Source of the DNA: Trichodesmium erythraeum GBRTRLIN201
GTDB lineage: Bacteria; Cyanobacteriota; Cyanobacteriia; Cyanobacteriales; Microcoleaceae
NCBI GenBank assembly: GCA_018457135.1
Contig: JAGGDU010000027.1
Location: 1-55,669 of the forward strand
Reading direction: 5' to 3'
Length of the DNA stretch: 55,669 nucleotides
Shown: piece by piece, positions 1 through 11,500 of the stretch
Layout of the letters: every line of letters begins with the position of its first letter
How positions within the stretch are numbered: position 1 is the first letter of the stretch
The notes under the pieces: generated by a model
Told to the model about the DNA's origin: nothing
Seen by the model: the letters and a program-made list of their open reading frames with translations, nothing else
Database searches by the model: none
Made by a program: the position numbers and the translations under genes

Positions 1-154
1 TTAAGACACCTAAGTAAATAGGTCGAAAACTTAGGAAGCCATTCAAGGTCAATCTGCACAAAAGTTGTAGGTCTTAAGGAGAGTAGGATTGAGTAAGAAG
101 CATATTAATGCAGACGTAATCACTGTTAGACGTAATGTAAAGTAATAACTAGCT

Positions 155-1916
155 ATGAATAAAGCTAAAACCCTAAAAAGAAGTTTAGAAAATCCTAAAC
201 CATTTTTAAGCGTGGCATGGGATACAAACGATATACCAGATCCATGTAGTGTTAATCCTAATCTTAAATGGAAAGACATTAACTGGAAAAAGGTAGAAAA
301 GTATGTGTTTAAGTTGCAAAAATTAATTTACAGAGCATCCAGCCGTGGCGAAATCCGCAAGATGCGTAAATACCAAAAACTTCTGACCAAAAGTTACTAC
401 GCCTTGTTGCTAGCTGTTAGACGGGTGACTCAGGATAACCAGGGTAAAAAAACTGCGGGTATAGATGGTATAAAGAATCTACCCCCAATGCAAAGATTAA
501 ACCTGGTAAATTTATTAAAAAGACGCCGATTAAAAGCAAGCCCAACCCGCAGAGTCTGGATACCAAAACCAGGGAGGAATGAAAAACGCCCATTAGGCAT
601 ACCTACTATGTATGATAGGGCGCTACAAGCCTTGGTTAAGTTGGGTAGGTCACCAGAGTGGGAGGCACACTTTGAATTTAACAGTTATAGCTTTAGACCA
701 GGGCGGTCAACACATGATGCTATTGCAATCTATCTCAGCATTAATAAGAAACCAAAATATGTATTAGATGCTGACATATCCAAATGTTTTGACCGAATTA
801 ATCATGATGCTTTGTTGAGAAAAATGGGTCAAACACCTTACAGACGATTAATCAAACAATGGTTAAAATCTGGAGTGTTCGACAACAAGCAATTCTCAAA
901 AACTGTGGAAGGTACACCACAAGGAGGGGTTATTAGTCCTTAAAGAGCAAACATCGCCTTACACGGTATGGAGAAGTGCCTAGAAAAATACGCCGAAACC
1001 CTACCGGGAAAAAAACACGGCAATAAAAAGGCACTATCCTTAATACGCTATAATACGCTATGCTGATGATTTTGTCATCCTACACAAAGACATCAAAGTA
1101 GTAATTCAAGCAAAAACCGTAATACAGGAATGGTTAAACCAGGTAGGATTAGAACTAAAACCAGAAAAAACTAAAATTAAATTGCTCACACCTTAGAAGA
1201 ATATGAAGGAAATAAACCCGGATTTGACTTTTTGGGATTCTATATTAGGCAATATGAGGTTAAGACAGCCAATAAAGGATTTAAAACAATCATAAAACCA
1301 TCATCCAAGAGTATAAAAACTCATTATCGGAAACTGGCGGATATATGTGATAAATACAAAAATGCCTCCACAAAAGCTTTAATAACTAAACTTAATCCGG
1401 TAATAAAGGGATGGGCCAATTACTTCTCTGCCATAGTTAGTAAAAGTACATTCAGCAAGCTGGATATGCTTTTGTGGAAAAGAATAGGTCAATGGGCAAT
1501 GAGGAGGCACCCAAACAAGTTAGCCAAATGGGTAAAGAAAAAGTATTTCCCTCACTGCAAAATAACCAGAAACTGGATACTTAACGACGTGGCCATAATA
1601 AGGCACGTTAAAGTGAAAGGCAATAAATCTCCTTATGACGGCGATTGGACTTATTGGAGTAGTAGAATTGGAAAGCATCCAGGCATAAGGAAAGAAGTAA
1701 CAACGCTGTTAAAACGGCAAAAGAATAAATGCGCATTCTGCGGATTAACCTTTAGGTCAACCGACCAAATGGGAAGTAGATCATATAAAAACAAGGTCTA
1801 AAGGTGGTGACAACACACTTAAAAATAAGCAACTGTTGCACCGACATTGTCACGATACTAAAACTGCCTTAGACAATAAAACATATCCAAAACCTAAAAT
1901 TACAGGACTTACCTGA
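155..1916 (+). pseudogene. Group II intron reverse transcriptase/maturase with HNH endonuclease, broken
   Basis: Reconstructed across frames this is a full-length intron-encoded protein: an N-terminal region with INWKKVEKYVFKLQKLIYRA, RT blocks including FRPGRSTHDAI, DADISKCFDRINHD and GTPQGGVISP, the catalytic YADD, the X/maturase domain (PVIKGWANYFSA), and a C-terminal HNH nuclease with paired cysteines (CAFCGL) and LLHRHCHDTKTA. Four lesions are visible: an in-frame TAA at 941-943 right after the ISP motif, a perfect 10-bp tandem duplication at 1041-1060 immediately before YADD, a one-base loss near 1182, and one extra G near 1769-1771 in the HNH region. The 10-base gain and one-base loss together restore the original frame, which supports the reconstruction. 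No functional protein can be made without recoding. Confidence 0.92.
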
Positions 1917-1989
1917 TGAGTATTTATGGGTAAACGATATGTTAACTCTGAGACAAGGATGTACCTATGCAAAAGGACGTTTAAGAGAG

Positions 1990-2023
1990 GAGCCGGATGA
2001 GGTGAAAGTCTCACGTCCGGTTC
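1990..2023 (+). ncRNA. Group II intron domain V
   Basis: The hairpin begins GAGCCGGATGAGGTGAAAGT and closes with CTCACGTCCGGTTC. This is the conserved domain V architecture: a lower stem starting GAGCC, a GAAA tetraloop and a closing GGTTC. Domain V carries the catalytic metal-binding core of the ribozyme. A weaker stem with GTTA/TAAC arms follows at 2041-2052 and probably represents domain VI, which holds the branch-point adenosine. Confidence 0.9.
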
Positions 2024-2067
2024 TGAAGACGAGTCGGGTAGGTTAGCTTAACTGGCGAATGTTTAAC

Positions 2068-3820
2068 TAGGAACCACTAGGTTTAACTTTTAGATGAAAT
2101 AAGACATTTGAATGATTTTGTTTGGACTGAAGAGGAATAATCTCTTGGGCTGCTGGTGCACTTAAGTTAATCATTAAAAATTTTTTTTTACTTACAAGTA
2201 TATTTAAGGAGTTTGTTCGAGGATAATTATTTTGACAATTAATAATGTCATCCTCTCTAAGATACTCTTTATTTTTTAACTCAATTAATACTAGAGGAAT
2301 AACTTCTGATATCTCTAATTGTTTCAGTGCAAGAAACTCACCCATGTTACTATTTCGTTGAGGAAAGAGTGCACATTGTTTGAAGGATAAGGTTTGTTGT
2401 CCATGTTAGTATTTTGGTTTGACCATGGTAAAGGATGGCAAAGGACAAATATATCGGACTGCCTCCTAATTAATTCCCATCTTTCCTGAGTTATAAGTTG
2501 ATGCTCCTGAGCCTTGACGGATAGACTAACTCATGCATGTTTTTTCAGCGAACCATGTAGTAAGAGTTTTGAGATTAATTTTAAGATCGCTTTTCGCCCA
2601 AATAAATTATTGGAGCTGATATTCAATTCCTTCTCAGGAGTTCCCATGGAACATCTCTACTATTGTAGTCTACCCATAAGAAACCGCTGTAATCAATAAA
2701 GTTGTAAGTATAATACCAAATCAGCAAGAAGTGTGAGAAGGTTTTATTAAAGTTACAGCCCTTGTTCAATAAGGAATCAAGGAAAAAAAAGGCTTTTAAA
2801 TGTATTATGATAAGTTGGATACAGACATAAAGAGATATTCTAAAAATTCAAAACATTTGTCTGATCAAGATTTAGATACAGCATATGATCGGATATCATA
2901 AGTACGAAAGGTGAATAGTAAAACTCTTGTATTGTGGCTATTTTTCCCGTAAATTTGACCTCAAAGTTGGGAGTAAGTGTTGTATTGAGTTAAGCATTAT
3001 ATAATAGCCGGATTTTGGATAAAATCTAAAATACAAATATAGCTTTAGTGAAAAAATGAAAAAGTATTATATGAGCTTCGGTTGATAGAGGAAACACTGG
3101 ACTATAATTTATAAAAAAAAATTCTAACTTCATAGTCCATCACTTACAGGGGGGGGGTGCTTAAACTTGTTTTGCTATCTGACCTCAAATATCTCTCTAG
3201 CTATGCTATTAGTTCACTTAGTACTTGCTAAACTTGCTAGTTGTTGAGAATCAAGAATTATTATTTGAAGATCTAATTTATTCCATTATTGTCTGTTGTC
3301 GAATTTTTTTTGTGGCTGATAAAAAATGTTGTAAAATATGTTATAATGATAAAGAAAATATTAAGTTAAAATTGATAACATTAAAGATACTATTAGTCTG
3401 TACAAAATTGCTAGTGCCTTTTAGATTATACATCTGTATGTGTATCTAGATGGAAGGAGCCTCTAGCTGGAGGGCATAGTGAGGCCATGATAATTGGACT
3501 ATGTGCCATTACTACTGCTAGAGAGGGAAATCCAAAAGTAATTATTCTAGGGAAAAATAGTATTGTAATTATATGTTATTAAAATACGGGTGCGTTTACA
3601 GAAAATAATGCAGATTACTTATAGTCTAGGCTAAAGGAAAGTGAAGCTATGGGAAGAAGAGGACGTCAGCTAGCCAAATTATATTATGGTGGGTCTTGGG
3701 TATATTGGGATATTTTGGGTATTATGAAGAATTCAAAATCAGAGAGTTTTAATCTAGCTAGTAATGATGCTCTAAAATAGATTTCCATTGTTGAGCGTAA
3801 AGTATAGTTCAATATTTGAA
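2068..3820. other. Gene-poor degenerate stretch after the intron
   Basis: No gene with recognisable similarity was found. A 92-codon minus-strand frame (2067-2345) stops exactly at the presumed intron 3' boundary. It has no convincing ribosome-binding site and no family I recognise. A run of eight G lies near 3150-3157. Short open pieces around 2803-2900 and 3650-3730 may be fragments of decayed mobile genes. Stop codons are frequent in all frames. Confidence 0.5.
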
Positions 3821-4485
3821 TGTTGTCCCAAGTGTAGTCGCCCTCATGTTGCTAAGGATAGATTTGTGGGACAAAAATCAAGCTTCAAGTGCAAATCCTG
3901 ATGCTACTAGTTCATAACTGAAAATATAAAGTGGGGGTGAAATTATGGATGAATCTTGAAGTAGTTCTCCTCTACATAAGTGGTCTTTAGAAGAATGCTA
4001 TTTCTCAAAATCTTGAGGTTTTTACTTAATCAGCCCTGTATTGGGTAAAGAACTTTCCCAGAGGTAACTCGTGAAAAGCGGGAGCCGGAAAAGATAATTT
4101 TAGTGGAGTTGAATCAGTTATGGTATTTTGTGGAGTCAAAAAAAACGGGTTTGGATCTCAATATACTATGACCGTGATCATCAGTGACTAATGGATAGGG
4201 GGTTAAGAGATCGTGATAGTGAGACTTAATGAAGACTGCTCGAACCCTTGATTAATAGGAGACGACAGTGTATTGTACAGATTATTGGAAGGGCTTTGAA
4301 ACTTGTCTTGGAGAAAAGAAAGATGCGCATCATTTGGCAACCAAAACAAAAACTAAGAAAATTGAAGGAATAACTGAAACAATAAGTATTGGCTTGCTCG
4401 CTTTAGGGGAAAAATAAAGGTCTTCTCCTAGAATATGAAAATGCTGGAGCTCATCATGGCGTCATTGAGTAGGTTTAAGGTAAAA
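3821..4485 (+). pseudogene. IS1-family transposase remnant
   Basis: Several frames together give the body of an IS1-type transposase. An N-terminal zinc ribbon reads CCPKCSRPHVAKDRFVGQK then FKCKS, with stops replacing the rest of the second knuckle. Next come TREKREPEKIILVELNQLWY and ESKKTG, then DRDSET in another frame. The catalytic-core piece VYCTDYWKGFE is followed by HHLATKTKTKKIEG. After a further shift comes WLARFRGKIKVFS and a C-terminal MLELIMASLSRFKV. At least five stops or frameshifts are present, so it is dead. I could not define terminal inverted repeats. The family assignment rests on the order and spacing of these motifs. Confidence 0.75.
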
Positions 4486-4847
4486 ATAGTAGTATTGACT
4501 TGGGTGCTAACTGGAGGCTAAGATTATTAAGTTGCTCTCCATTGTATCAAGTTTCAAATAACGTTAAAATCTAATTCATTCTATTGTTCAATTTGTTATG
4601 TAGTTTTGCTTTAAGGAATTCACAAAACAATTGGCCAAGTTTTCAATTTGAGTAAATCAATTAGGGTTTGCCAAAAAAGTCTGATTAGTGAGGCTAAGGA
4701 ATGAGTAATGCTCAATGGTTGCAGGATGTTAATTTTTCTGCATTTTTCCCACTCAGGTCAGGGAAAATACTAATTTTTAGCCAATTTTTAAATATTAATT
4801 TTGTAGTTTTTTGGCACTTTTATCAAGGTTGAGCAGGACTTAAACTG
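4486..4847. other. Spacer between two decayed transposase genes
   Basis: AT-rich sequence with stops in all frames. It probably holds the lost 3' flank of the IS1-like element and the lost 5' two-thirds of the tnpB fragment that follows. I see no promoter, hairpin or RNA gene I can support. Confidence 0.4.
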
Positions 4848-5150
4848 ATGTTTCATCAGGATTCTATGTTTATTCAGCTAGCTCTAATTAATGATGCAGG
4901 ATGGGGACAGTTCCTATCTATTTTGACTGTCAAAGCTGAAAATGCTGGACAAAAAACAATAACTGTAACTCCAAATGCTATAAGTCAAGATTGCTCAAAT
5001 TGTCGAGAAATAGTCCCTAAAGACTTATTAGGGAGAAGCTATTCCTGTCTATACTGTGACATTGTTATGTGTCGCGATGAAGAGGCAAACAGAAATATAA
5101 AATATAGGGGGGTGGGGCATCTCGTCCTTCGCATATCGCCTGTATCCTAG
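4848..5150 (+). pseudogene. tnpB: TnpB (IS200/IS605 family) C-terminal fragment
   Basis: The 100-residue frame matches only the C-terminal third of TnpB, the RNA-guided nuclease of IS200/IS605 elements. It contains [13 protein letters not shown], a zinc ribbon with CSNC and CLYC pairs, and a RuvC-III-like stretch [10 protein letters not shown]. In intact proteins this stretch reads D-R-D-x-N-A-A-x-N, so the first acidic residue is lost (Cys) and the alanines are replaced. The RuvC-I and RuvC-II parts are absent. Similarity continues weakly past the stop to about 5240. It is a dead fragment with no associated tnpA. Confidence 0.8.
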
Positions 5151-5368
5151 GCAACAGCCGGGCTAGTAAGGGATAAACTTACATTATACTGCAAGGTTAA
5201 TGTGAAAGTATGTCAAATGAAAACTTCTATATAAAGGAAGAGAAAAAAAATAAGGTTTCAAGCCTCTGTGCCCTTTTAAGGGAATGAAAAAACATTCGAT
5301 TCAGTATTTGCAGGCTCTAGTTTGAGTTGAAGGTGCTGATAGTTGATTAATGATAACTTATAACTGAC

Positions 5369-8300
5369 ATGAATCAATCTCATACAAATCTCAAAGCGGA
5401 TCAAGGAACTTATCAAGGCCAAAGATGGTTGGTAGAAGAACGGGATGCCTGTGGAGTAGGTTTTATTGCTCACCCATCAGGGAAAAAAAGCCATGAAATT
5501 ATATTGAAAGCTTTGCCTGCTTTAACTTGCTTAGAGCATCGCGGTGGTTGCAGCGCAGATAAAGATTCAGGGGATGGAGCGGGTCTAATGACTCAAATTC
5601 CTTGGGAGTTGCTGTCAGAAAACTTAGAGTTAAACCCTGATAACTGTGGTGTAGGAATGATATTTTTGCCCCAAACGGAAAAAAAGGCGGCAATAGTACG
5701 TCAGATAATTGAAAAAAAAATCAGGAACGAAGGTCTAGAGGTCGTGGGTTGGCGAGTTGTACCAGTTGTACCAGAAAGATTAGGAGTACAAGCTAAAATA
5801 AATCAACCACAGATAGAACAAATTGTTGTCAGTTCAGATAAGTTGCAAGGGGATGAGTTGGAGCGATCGCTTTATTTAATCCGTCGTAATATTGGACGTG
5901 TGATAGAAGAAGAAGGTTTGAGCTGGGGAATAGATACTTATATTTGTTCATTTTCTTGTCGCACTATTGTATACAAAGGTATGGTGCGCTCTGCGGTTCT
6001 GGGAGAATTTTACACAGACCTGAAAAATCCAGCTTATAAAAGTTCGTTTGCGGTTTATCATCGACGCTTTAGTACGAATACGATGCCCCGATGGCCTCTT
6101 GCCCAACCTATGCGCTTACTCGGTCACAATGGAGAAATTAACACTCTATTGGGAAACATTAACTGGATGAGAGCACGGGAGGCAAGTCTGAGTTCTTCTT
6201 TATGGGAGTCACGACTAGATGAGTTGAAACCTTTTGTTGATAATCAAAATAGTGATTCGGCAAATCTAGATAATGTGATGGAATTAATGGTGCGTTCAGG
6301 AGGTAGTCCACTAGAAGCGTTGATGATCATGGTGCCAGAAGCATATAAAAATCAGCCAGATTTGATAGACTATCCAGAAATTACTGATTTTTACGAATAT
6401 TATAGCGGTTTGCAGGAAGGCTGGGATGGTCCGGCACTGTTAGCGTTTAGTGATGGTAAACAAGTGGGGGCAGCTCTAGACCGGAATGGTCTGCGACCAG
6501 CACGTTATTGCATTACTAATAATGATCTAGTTATTGTAGCATCGGAAGCAGGAGTAGTTGAGATACCAGAAAAAGAAATACTTGAAAAAGGTCGCCTCGG
6601 TCCTGGACAAATGATTGCTGTAGATTTAAGGACTAATGAAATTCTCAAAAATTGGGAGATTAAAAAACGCATCAGTGGACAACAACCCTATAGAGAATGG
6701 TTAAAAAACAGAAAGCAGATCATAAAGCAACCATTTATAGCAAATTCTCAACTAGAATCACAAAGTTTACTGCAACTACAAACAGCATTTGGTTATAGTT
6801 TAGAAGATCTGGATCTAATCATTACTGATATGGCAAATTTAGGGAAAGAACCAACATTTTGTATGGGTGATGATATTCCCTTAGCAGTGCTTTCGGGACG
6901 TCCTCATTTGCTATATGACTATTTTAAACAAAGGTTTGCTCAAGTGACAAATCCTCCTATTGATCCGTTGAGGGAGGGAATGGTTATGTCGCTGAATATG
7001 TTGCTGGGTAAGCGTGGTAATTTATTAGAGGTTAGTGGGGAAAATGCACGGTTATTAAAGGTGGAATCACCTGTATTAAATGAGTCAGAATTAAAAGCAA
7101 TTCGGGATTCAGAATTTGCTACAGAAACTATTTCTACTATATTTGCTGTAGCTGATGGGCCAGAAGGTTTGAACAGGGCAGTGAAGAGTTTGTGCGATCG
7201 CGCAGTAAAAGCGGTTGAGAATGGTAAGGAAATTCTGATTTTATCTGACAAATGTGACGGGGGAATAAATGCAGATTTTACTTATATTCCACCTCTGTTA
7301 GCTGTAGGTGCGGTTCACCATCACTTGATTCAAGAACGGTTGCGGATGAAAGCATCTTTGGTGGTGGAAACAGGTCAGTGTTGGAGTACTCATCACTTTG
7401 CTTGTTTAATTGGTTATGGAGCTAGTGCGGTTTATCCTTATTTAGCATTAGAGTCTGTGCGTGCTTGGTGGTCTAGTTCCAAGGTGCAAAACCAAATGGA
7501 ACGGGGTAAAATTACAAAAATTACTATTGAGGAAGCTCAGAAAAATTATCGCCAAGCAGTGGAAGCAGGGTTATTAAAAATTCTGTCGAAAATGGGAATT
7601 TCTTTGTTGTCTTCTTATCAGGGGGCACAGATTTTTGAGGCTATTGGTATTGGTGGAGATTTATTAGAGTTAGCTTTCCGAGGAACTACTTCTAGGATAA
7701 GTGGTTTAACTGTGCCAGAGTTGGCACAAGAGGTGATTTCTTTCCACGGTCGGGGGTTCTTAGAACTGAATATTAAAAAGCTGGAAAATTATGGGTTTGT
7801 GCAATATCGCCCTACTGGGGAATATCACATGAATAGTCCGGCAATGGCAAAAGAGCTTCATAAGGCAGTTACTGCGATTAATGGTAGTAATGGTAATGGT
7901 AAAAATATAGATCTAACGGAGTATGATCACTATGAAGTTTACCGGAAATATTTGCAAGAGCGACCAATAACGGCTTTGCGGGATTTGTTAGATTTTCATA
8001 GCTCTTCGCCTTCTATACCTCTTGAGGAAGTGGAACCGGCAGCAGAAATAATGAAGCGTTTTTGTACTGGTGGAATGTCCTTGGGATCGTTGTCACGGGA
8101 GGCACATGAAACTTTGGCGATCGCAATGAACCGAATAGGGGGTAAGTCTAATTCTGGGGAAGGTGGAGAAGATCCTACAAGATTTAAAATCTTAAATGAT
8201 GTTGATAATCAAGGTTTGTCTCAGTTATTCCCTCATCTCAAGGGACTGCGAAATGATGATACTGCTTCTTCTGCTATTAAACAGGTTGCTTCTGGTCGGT

Positions 8301-10009
8301 TTGGTGTGACTCCAGAATATCTGATGAGTGCTAAACAGATTGAAATTAAAATTGCTCAGGGGGCAAAGCCGGGTGAAGGTGGTCATTTACCTGGTAAAAA
8401 GGTGAGTGCTTATATTGCTAAACTACGTGGTTCTAAACCTGGGGTTTCTTTGATTTCGCCTCCTCCTCACCATGATATTTATTCTATTGAGGATTTGGCA
8501 CAGTTAATTTTTGATCTCCACCAAATTAATCCTAATGCTGGTGTTTCTGTGAAGTTAGTTGCAGAAATTGGTATCGGTACTATTGCGGCTGGTGTAGCTA
8601 AAGCTAACGCTGATATTATTCAGATATCTGGTCATGATGGGGGTACTGGTGCTTCTCCTCTGAGTTCAATTAAGCATGCTGGTGGTCCTTGGGAATTAGG
8701 TTTGACTGAGGTACATCGGGTATTGATGGAAAATCAACTGCGCGATCGCGTTCTTCTTCGGGTAGATGGTGGCCTAAAAACTGGTTGGGATATAGTTATG
8801 GCTGCTTTGATGGGTGCTGAAGAGTTTGGTTTTGGTTCTATTGCTATGATTGCTGAAGGCTGTATTATGGCTAGAATTTGTCATCTTAATACTTGCCCAG
8901 TTGGTGTGGCAACTCAGCAGGAGAAGTTGCGTAATAAGTTTACTGGGGTGCCTGAAAATGTAGTCAATTTCTTCTGGTTTATTGCTGAGGAAGTACGAAC
9001 TATTTTGGCTAGGTTGGGTTATCGTTCCCTCAATGAAATTTTAGGCCGTGCTGATTTGCTGAAAGCACGGGAAAATGTGAAGTTAGTTAAGACAGAAAGT
9101 TTGAATTTAAGTTGTTTGCTTAAGTTGCCAGATACTCGTAATAACCGTGGTTGGTTAAACCATGATACTGTTCATAGCAATGGTCCGGTTTTAGATGATG
9201 TGCTATTGGATGATGAGAAAATTCAAGGTGCAATTTGCAACCAGGGTATTGTTTATAAGACGGGAATAAAGGTGGTTAATACTGACCGTACTGTGGGAGC
9301 AAGGTTGGCAGGAGCGATCGCTTCTCGTTATGGGAATACTGGTTTTGAAGGGTTGATTAATCTCACGTTTAATGGTAGTGCTGGTCAGAGTTTTGGTGCG
9401 TTTAATTTGCCAGGAATGACGTTAGTATTGGAAGGTGAGGCTAATGATTATGTTGGTAAGGGAATGCATGGTGGAGAGATTATTATTAAACCACCTGCAG
9501 AGGGACGTTATAACTCAGAGGAAAATGTGATTGTTGGTAATACCTGTTTATATGGTGCGACTGGTGGTATTCTCTTGGCTAATGGTCAAGCTGGGGAACG
9601 TTTTGCTGTTCGTAATTCTATGGCTAAGGCTGTTATTGAAGGTGTTGGAGATCATGCCTGTGAGTATATGACTGGTGGTGTTATTGTTTGCTTGGGTAAG
9701 GCGGGCCGTAATGTTGGTGCTGGTATGACTGGGGGAATTGCTTATTTCTTTGATGAGGATGGTGATTTTCCGGCTAGGGTGAATAATGAAATTGTTTCTA
9801 TTCAGCGGGTGTCTACATCAGCAGGTGAGGCGCAGTTGAAAGAGTTGATTTCATTACATTTTGGAAAGACTGGTAGTCCAAAGGCAAAGATGATCTGGGC
9901 TAATTGGTCTGAGTGTTTGCCGAAGTTTTATCAAGTTGTACCTCCTTCTGAAGCTGATACGGCTGTAGCAAAGGTTGAGACTGGAAGTCAGGCTGTTGTT
10001 AAGGTATAG
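5369..10009 (+). CDS. gltS: Ferredoxin-dependent glutamate synthase (Fd-GOGAT)
   Basis: Converts 2-oxoglutarate plus glutamine into two glutamates with electrons from reduced ferredoxin, the second half of the GS-GOGAT ammonium assimilation cycle. The 1546-residue length is normal. Domains in order: class II glutamine amidotransferase starting at Cys28 (DACGVGF, with a short propeptide to be removed), central domain about 450-760, FMN-binding synthase domain about 840-1210 ([34 protein letters not shown]), a 3Fe-4S motif at Cys1165, Cys1171 and Cys1176, and the glycine-rich beta-helix domain about 1260-1510. No NADPH-binding small subunit is adjacent, as expected for the ferredoxin-type enzyme. 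The gene stands alone, ends in a good terminator, and carries several HIP1 octamers. I see no clear Shine-Dalgarno and no confident NtcA site upstream. Confidence 0.98.
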   Translation: MNQSHTNLKADQGTYQGQRWLVEERDACGVGFIAHPSGKKSHEIILKALPALTCLEHRGGCSADKDSGDGAGLMTQIPWELLSENLELNPDNCGVGMIFLPQTEKKAAIVRQIIEKKIRNEGLEVVGWRVVPVVPERLGVQAKINQPQIEQIVVSSDKLQGDELERSLYLIRRNIGRVIEEEGLSWGIDTYICSFSCRTIVYKGMVRSAVLGEFYTDLKNPAYKSSFAVYHRRFSTNTMPRWPLAQPMRLLGHNGEINTLLGNINWMRAREASLSSSLWESRLDELKPFVDNQNSDSANLDNVMELMVRSGGSPLEALMIMVPEAYKNQPDLIDYPEITDFYEYYSGLQEGWDGPALLAFSDGKQVGAALDRNGLRPARYCITNNDLVIVASEAGVVEIPEKEILEKGRLGPGQMIAVDLRTNEILKNWEIKKRISGQQPYREWLKNRKQIIKQPFIANSQLESQSLLQLQTAFGYSLEDLDLIITDMANLGKEPTFCMGDDIPLAVLSGRPHLLYDYFKQRFAQVTNPPIDPLREGMVMSLNMLLGKRGNLLEVSGENARLLKVESPVLNESELKAIRDSEFATETISTIFAVADGPEGLNRAVKSLCDRAVKAVENGKEILILSDKCDGGINADFTYIPPLLAVGAVHHHLIQERLRMKASLVVETGQCWSTHHFACLIGYGASAVYPYLALESVRAWWSSSKVQNQMERGKITKITIEEAQKNYRQAVEAGLLKILSKMGISLLSSYQGAQIFEAIGIGGDLLELAFRGTTSRISGLTVPELAQEVISFHGRGFLELNIKKLENYGFVQYRPTGEYHMNSPAMAKELHKAVTAINGSNGNGKNIDLTEYDHYEVYRKYLQERPITALRDLLDFHSSSPSIPLEEVEPAAEIMKRFCTGGMSLGSLSREAHETLAIAMNRIGGKSNSGEGGEDPTRFKILNDVDNQGLSQLFPHLKGLRNDDTASSAIKQVASGRFGVTPEYLMSAKQIEIKIAQGAKPGEGGHLPGKKVSAYIAKLRGSKPGVSLISPPPHHDIYSIEDLAQLIFDLHQINPNAGVSVKLVAEIGIGTIAAGVAKANADIIQISGHDGGTGASPLSSIKHAGGPWELGLTEVHRVLMENQLRDRVLLRVDGGLKTGWDIVMAALMGAEEFGFGSIAMIAEGCIMARICHLNTCPVGVATQQEKLRNKFTGVPENVVNFFWFIAEEVRTILARLGYRSLNEILGRADLLKARENVKLVKTESLNLSCLLKLPDTRNNRGWLNHDTVHSNGPVLDDVLLDDEKIQGAICNQGIVYKTGIKVVNTDRTVGARLAGAIASRYGNTGFEGLINLTFNGSAGQSFGAFNLPGMTLVLEGEANDYVGKGMHGGEIIIKPPAEGRYNSEENVIVGNTCLYGATGGILLANGQAGERFAVRNSMAKAVIEGVGDHACEYMTGGVIVCLGKAGRNVGAGMTGGIAYFFDEDGDFPARVNNEIVSIQRVSTSAGEAQLKELISLHFGKTGSPKAKMIWANWSECLPKFYQVVPPSEADTAVAKVETGSQAVVKV

Positions 10010-10034
10010 CTTCTGTTGATTATTAAATAATTTG

Positions 10035-10064
10035 GGGGCGATCGCTATTTATCGCCCCTTTTTT
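10035..10064 (+). terminator. Rho-independent terminator of gltS
   Basis: A perfect 8-bp stem GGGGCGAT / ATCGCCCC (10035-10042 and 10051-10058) encloses an 8-nt loop and is followed by six T. It begins 26 bases after the gltS stop codon. The left arm and loop include a HIP1 octamer. Confidence 0.9.
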
Positions 10065-10201
10065 AGTTTTTGGTTTTTAGTTATTGGTTATTGGTTGAAT
10101 AGTTACCCTTGGGAAGCTCTTATGATGAGGTAGGAGGGTAAATAAAAGGTTGACAGAATCTATGATTATCTTTTATAATCTTTGGTTATTTTGTACAGTT
10201 T

Positions 10202-10861
10202 ATGATCATGACTAGTCGATTTATTAAAATAGGTGCAGCTGCAGAGTTATTAGGGGTGTCTGTTGATACACTCCGAAAATGGGAGGTGTCTGGAGAATTG
10301 ATACCAGACCGAAAAAGTCAGGGTGGTACTAGGTTCTATGATTCTTCTAAGCTTATCAATTTAGGAAGTGCAGATAGTCCTACTATTTGTTATGCGAGGA
10401 TCAGTAGCCACGAGCTAAAATTAGATTTAGAAAGGCAACAGGGAATACTAGAGGCTTATTGTGTTAGTCAAGGGTGGAAATTTGAAATGATTCAAGATTT
10501 AGGCTCTGGTATGAACTATCACAAAAGTGGGTTACAAAAATTATTAGAAAAAATCTTAAGAAAGCAAACTAAACGATTAGTATTAACTCATAAAGATAGG
10601 TTGTTAAGATTTGGTGCTGAGTTGATATTTTCTGTTTGTGAACTTCAGGGGATCGAGATAGTTGTTATTAATAAAGGTGAGCAATTACGTTTTGTTGAAG
10701 AAGAACTAGCTCAAGATTTACTAGAAGTTATCACGGCTTTTTCGGCTAGGCTTTACAATTCTAAATCGAAAAAGTCTAAAGCACTATTACAAAGATTACA
10801 AGAAGAAGTTAATACAGTTGTGAGAAATATTGATAATAATATTACTAAAATTAAAAGCTAA
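10202..10861 (+). CDS. tnpA: IS607-family serine recombinase (TnpA)
   Basis: A 219-residue transposase of the IS607 type. An N-terminal MerR-like helix-turn-helix (about 6-50, KIGAAAELLGVSVDTLRKWE, then GGTRFY) is fused to a serine-resolvase catalytic domain (about 60-200). The nucleophile is expected to be Ser68 in YARISS. The family motif LVLTHKDRLLRFG follows, and the conserved C-terminal helix contains EELAQDLLEVITAFSARLY. It looks full length and uninterrupted. Start is ATG at 10202, with a second ATG two codons on. Its usual partner tnpB survives only as a C-terminal stub downstream, so this is a TnpA-only derivative. It lies just after the gltS terminator. Confidence 0.93.
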   Translation: MIMTSRFIKIGAAAELLGVSVDTLRKWEVSGELIPDRKSQGGTRFYDSSKLINLGSADSPTICYARISSHELKLDLERQQGILEAYCVSQGWKFEMIQDLGSGMNYHKSGLQKLLEKILRKQTKRLVLTHKDRLLRFGAELIFSVCELQGIEIVVINKGEQLRFVEEELAQDLLEVITAFSARLYNSKSKKSKALLQRLQEEVNTVVRNIDNNITKIKS

Positions 10862-10943
10862 ACTACACTCAAATAACCTGCAAAAAACTTTGTAGTTTAA
10901 CACTTTGGTGTGGCTTTTTATGTTTGGAATTTTTGAGTGATGG

Positions 10944-11135
10944 TTTCCTAGTTTTAAGACTTGCTCTAACTGTGAAAAACTGAAATAATTTCTGTCTTGA
11001 ACGGGGCGTTTGATGAACGGTGAAAATTGTGGTTTTAGTTGCGCTCAAGATTTAAATGCTAGTTTGAATTAAGCTCAGGCGGGTAGTTTTTCCCCGTGTG
11101 CTGGAGGCTCTGGAAATTCGGACGTTGCCAGGTAG
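10944..11135 (+). pseudogene. tnpB: TnpB C-terminal stub of the IS607 element
   Basis: In one frame with two internal stops the sequence reads SFKTCSNCEKLK, then MNGENCGFSCAQDLNASLN, then a tail with GSFSPCAGGSGNSD. This is the zinc ribbon (C-x2-C then C-x3-C) and RuvC-III motif that end TnpB proteins. The expected D-R-D-L-N-A-S reads A-Q-D-L-N-A-S, so one acidic position is lost. Roughly the first 300 codons are missing, which implies an internal deletion of tnpB between tnpA and this stub. Any omega RNA encoded at the element's right end would overlap or follow this piece. Confidence 0.75.
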
Positions 11136-11500
11136 AAATAGGAATAGAACAGCCTATCTAAATATTATCAAAGGTTGATATAAATAATTGTAGGTTTTTT
11201 AGAATTTAGTACAAATATTCTAAAAAAAAAGCTACTCTTTAATGCAACTTCAGCTATTAAATAATAAATATTAGTTTAATGCTTTTTTATTTATTTAAAG
11301 CAATTTAATGTCTATTATTATTTGTTTTGCTTCTGTTTTGCTGATTACTAATATTAAATTTAATGATAATTTACTTGCTTTTTGTGTAGCAATAATAAAA
11401 TGAAAATAGTATCCTGGCGCCAGGAAAGGATTAATCAAATATTTATCTGAAGGCTTATTTTAAGTTTTATTAAGAAAAGCAGGTAACTTATGTATTTGGC
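11136..11500. other. AT-rich spacer before the kinase cluster
   Basis: No gene recognised. It probably includes the right end of the IS607 derivative. It is very A/T rich, with poly-T and poly-A runs near 11200-11300. A partial inverted repeat CCTGGCGCCAGG lies at 11413-11424 as a self-complementary dodecamer of unknown function. Confidence 0.4.

Larger units (their letters stand above)
1..2067 (+). mobile_element. Group II intron, degenerate, 5' end outside the window
   Basis: A reverse transcriptase/HNH maturase reading frame is followed, about 75 bases after its stop, by a textbook domain V hairpin and a domain VI-like stem. This is the order expected of a bacterial group II intron whose ORF sits in domain IV. 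Bases 1-150 precede the ORF and would belong to domain I and following ribozyme domains, so the 5' splice site lies upstream of the window. The 3' boundary is set tentatively at the GTTTAAC at 2061-2067. Because the maturase is broken, mobility would need help in trans. Splicing competence of the RNA itself cannot be judged here. Confidence 0.85.

Noticed and set aside
5276-5473. 65-codon minus-strand frame across the gltS start
   Set aside because: It overlaps the gltS 5' coding region antisense and has no supporting features.
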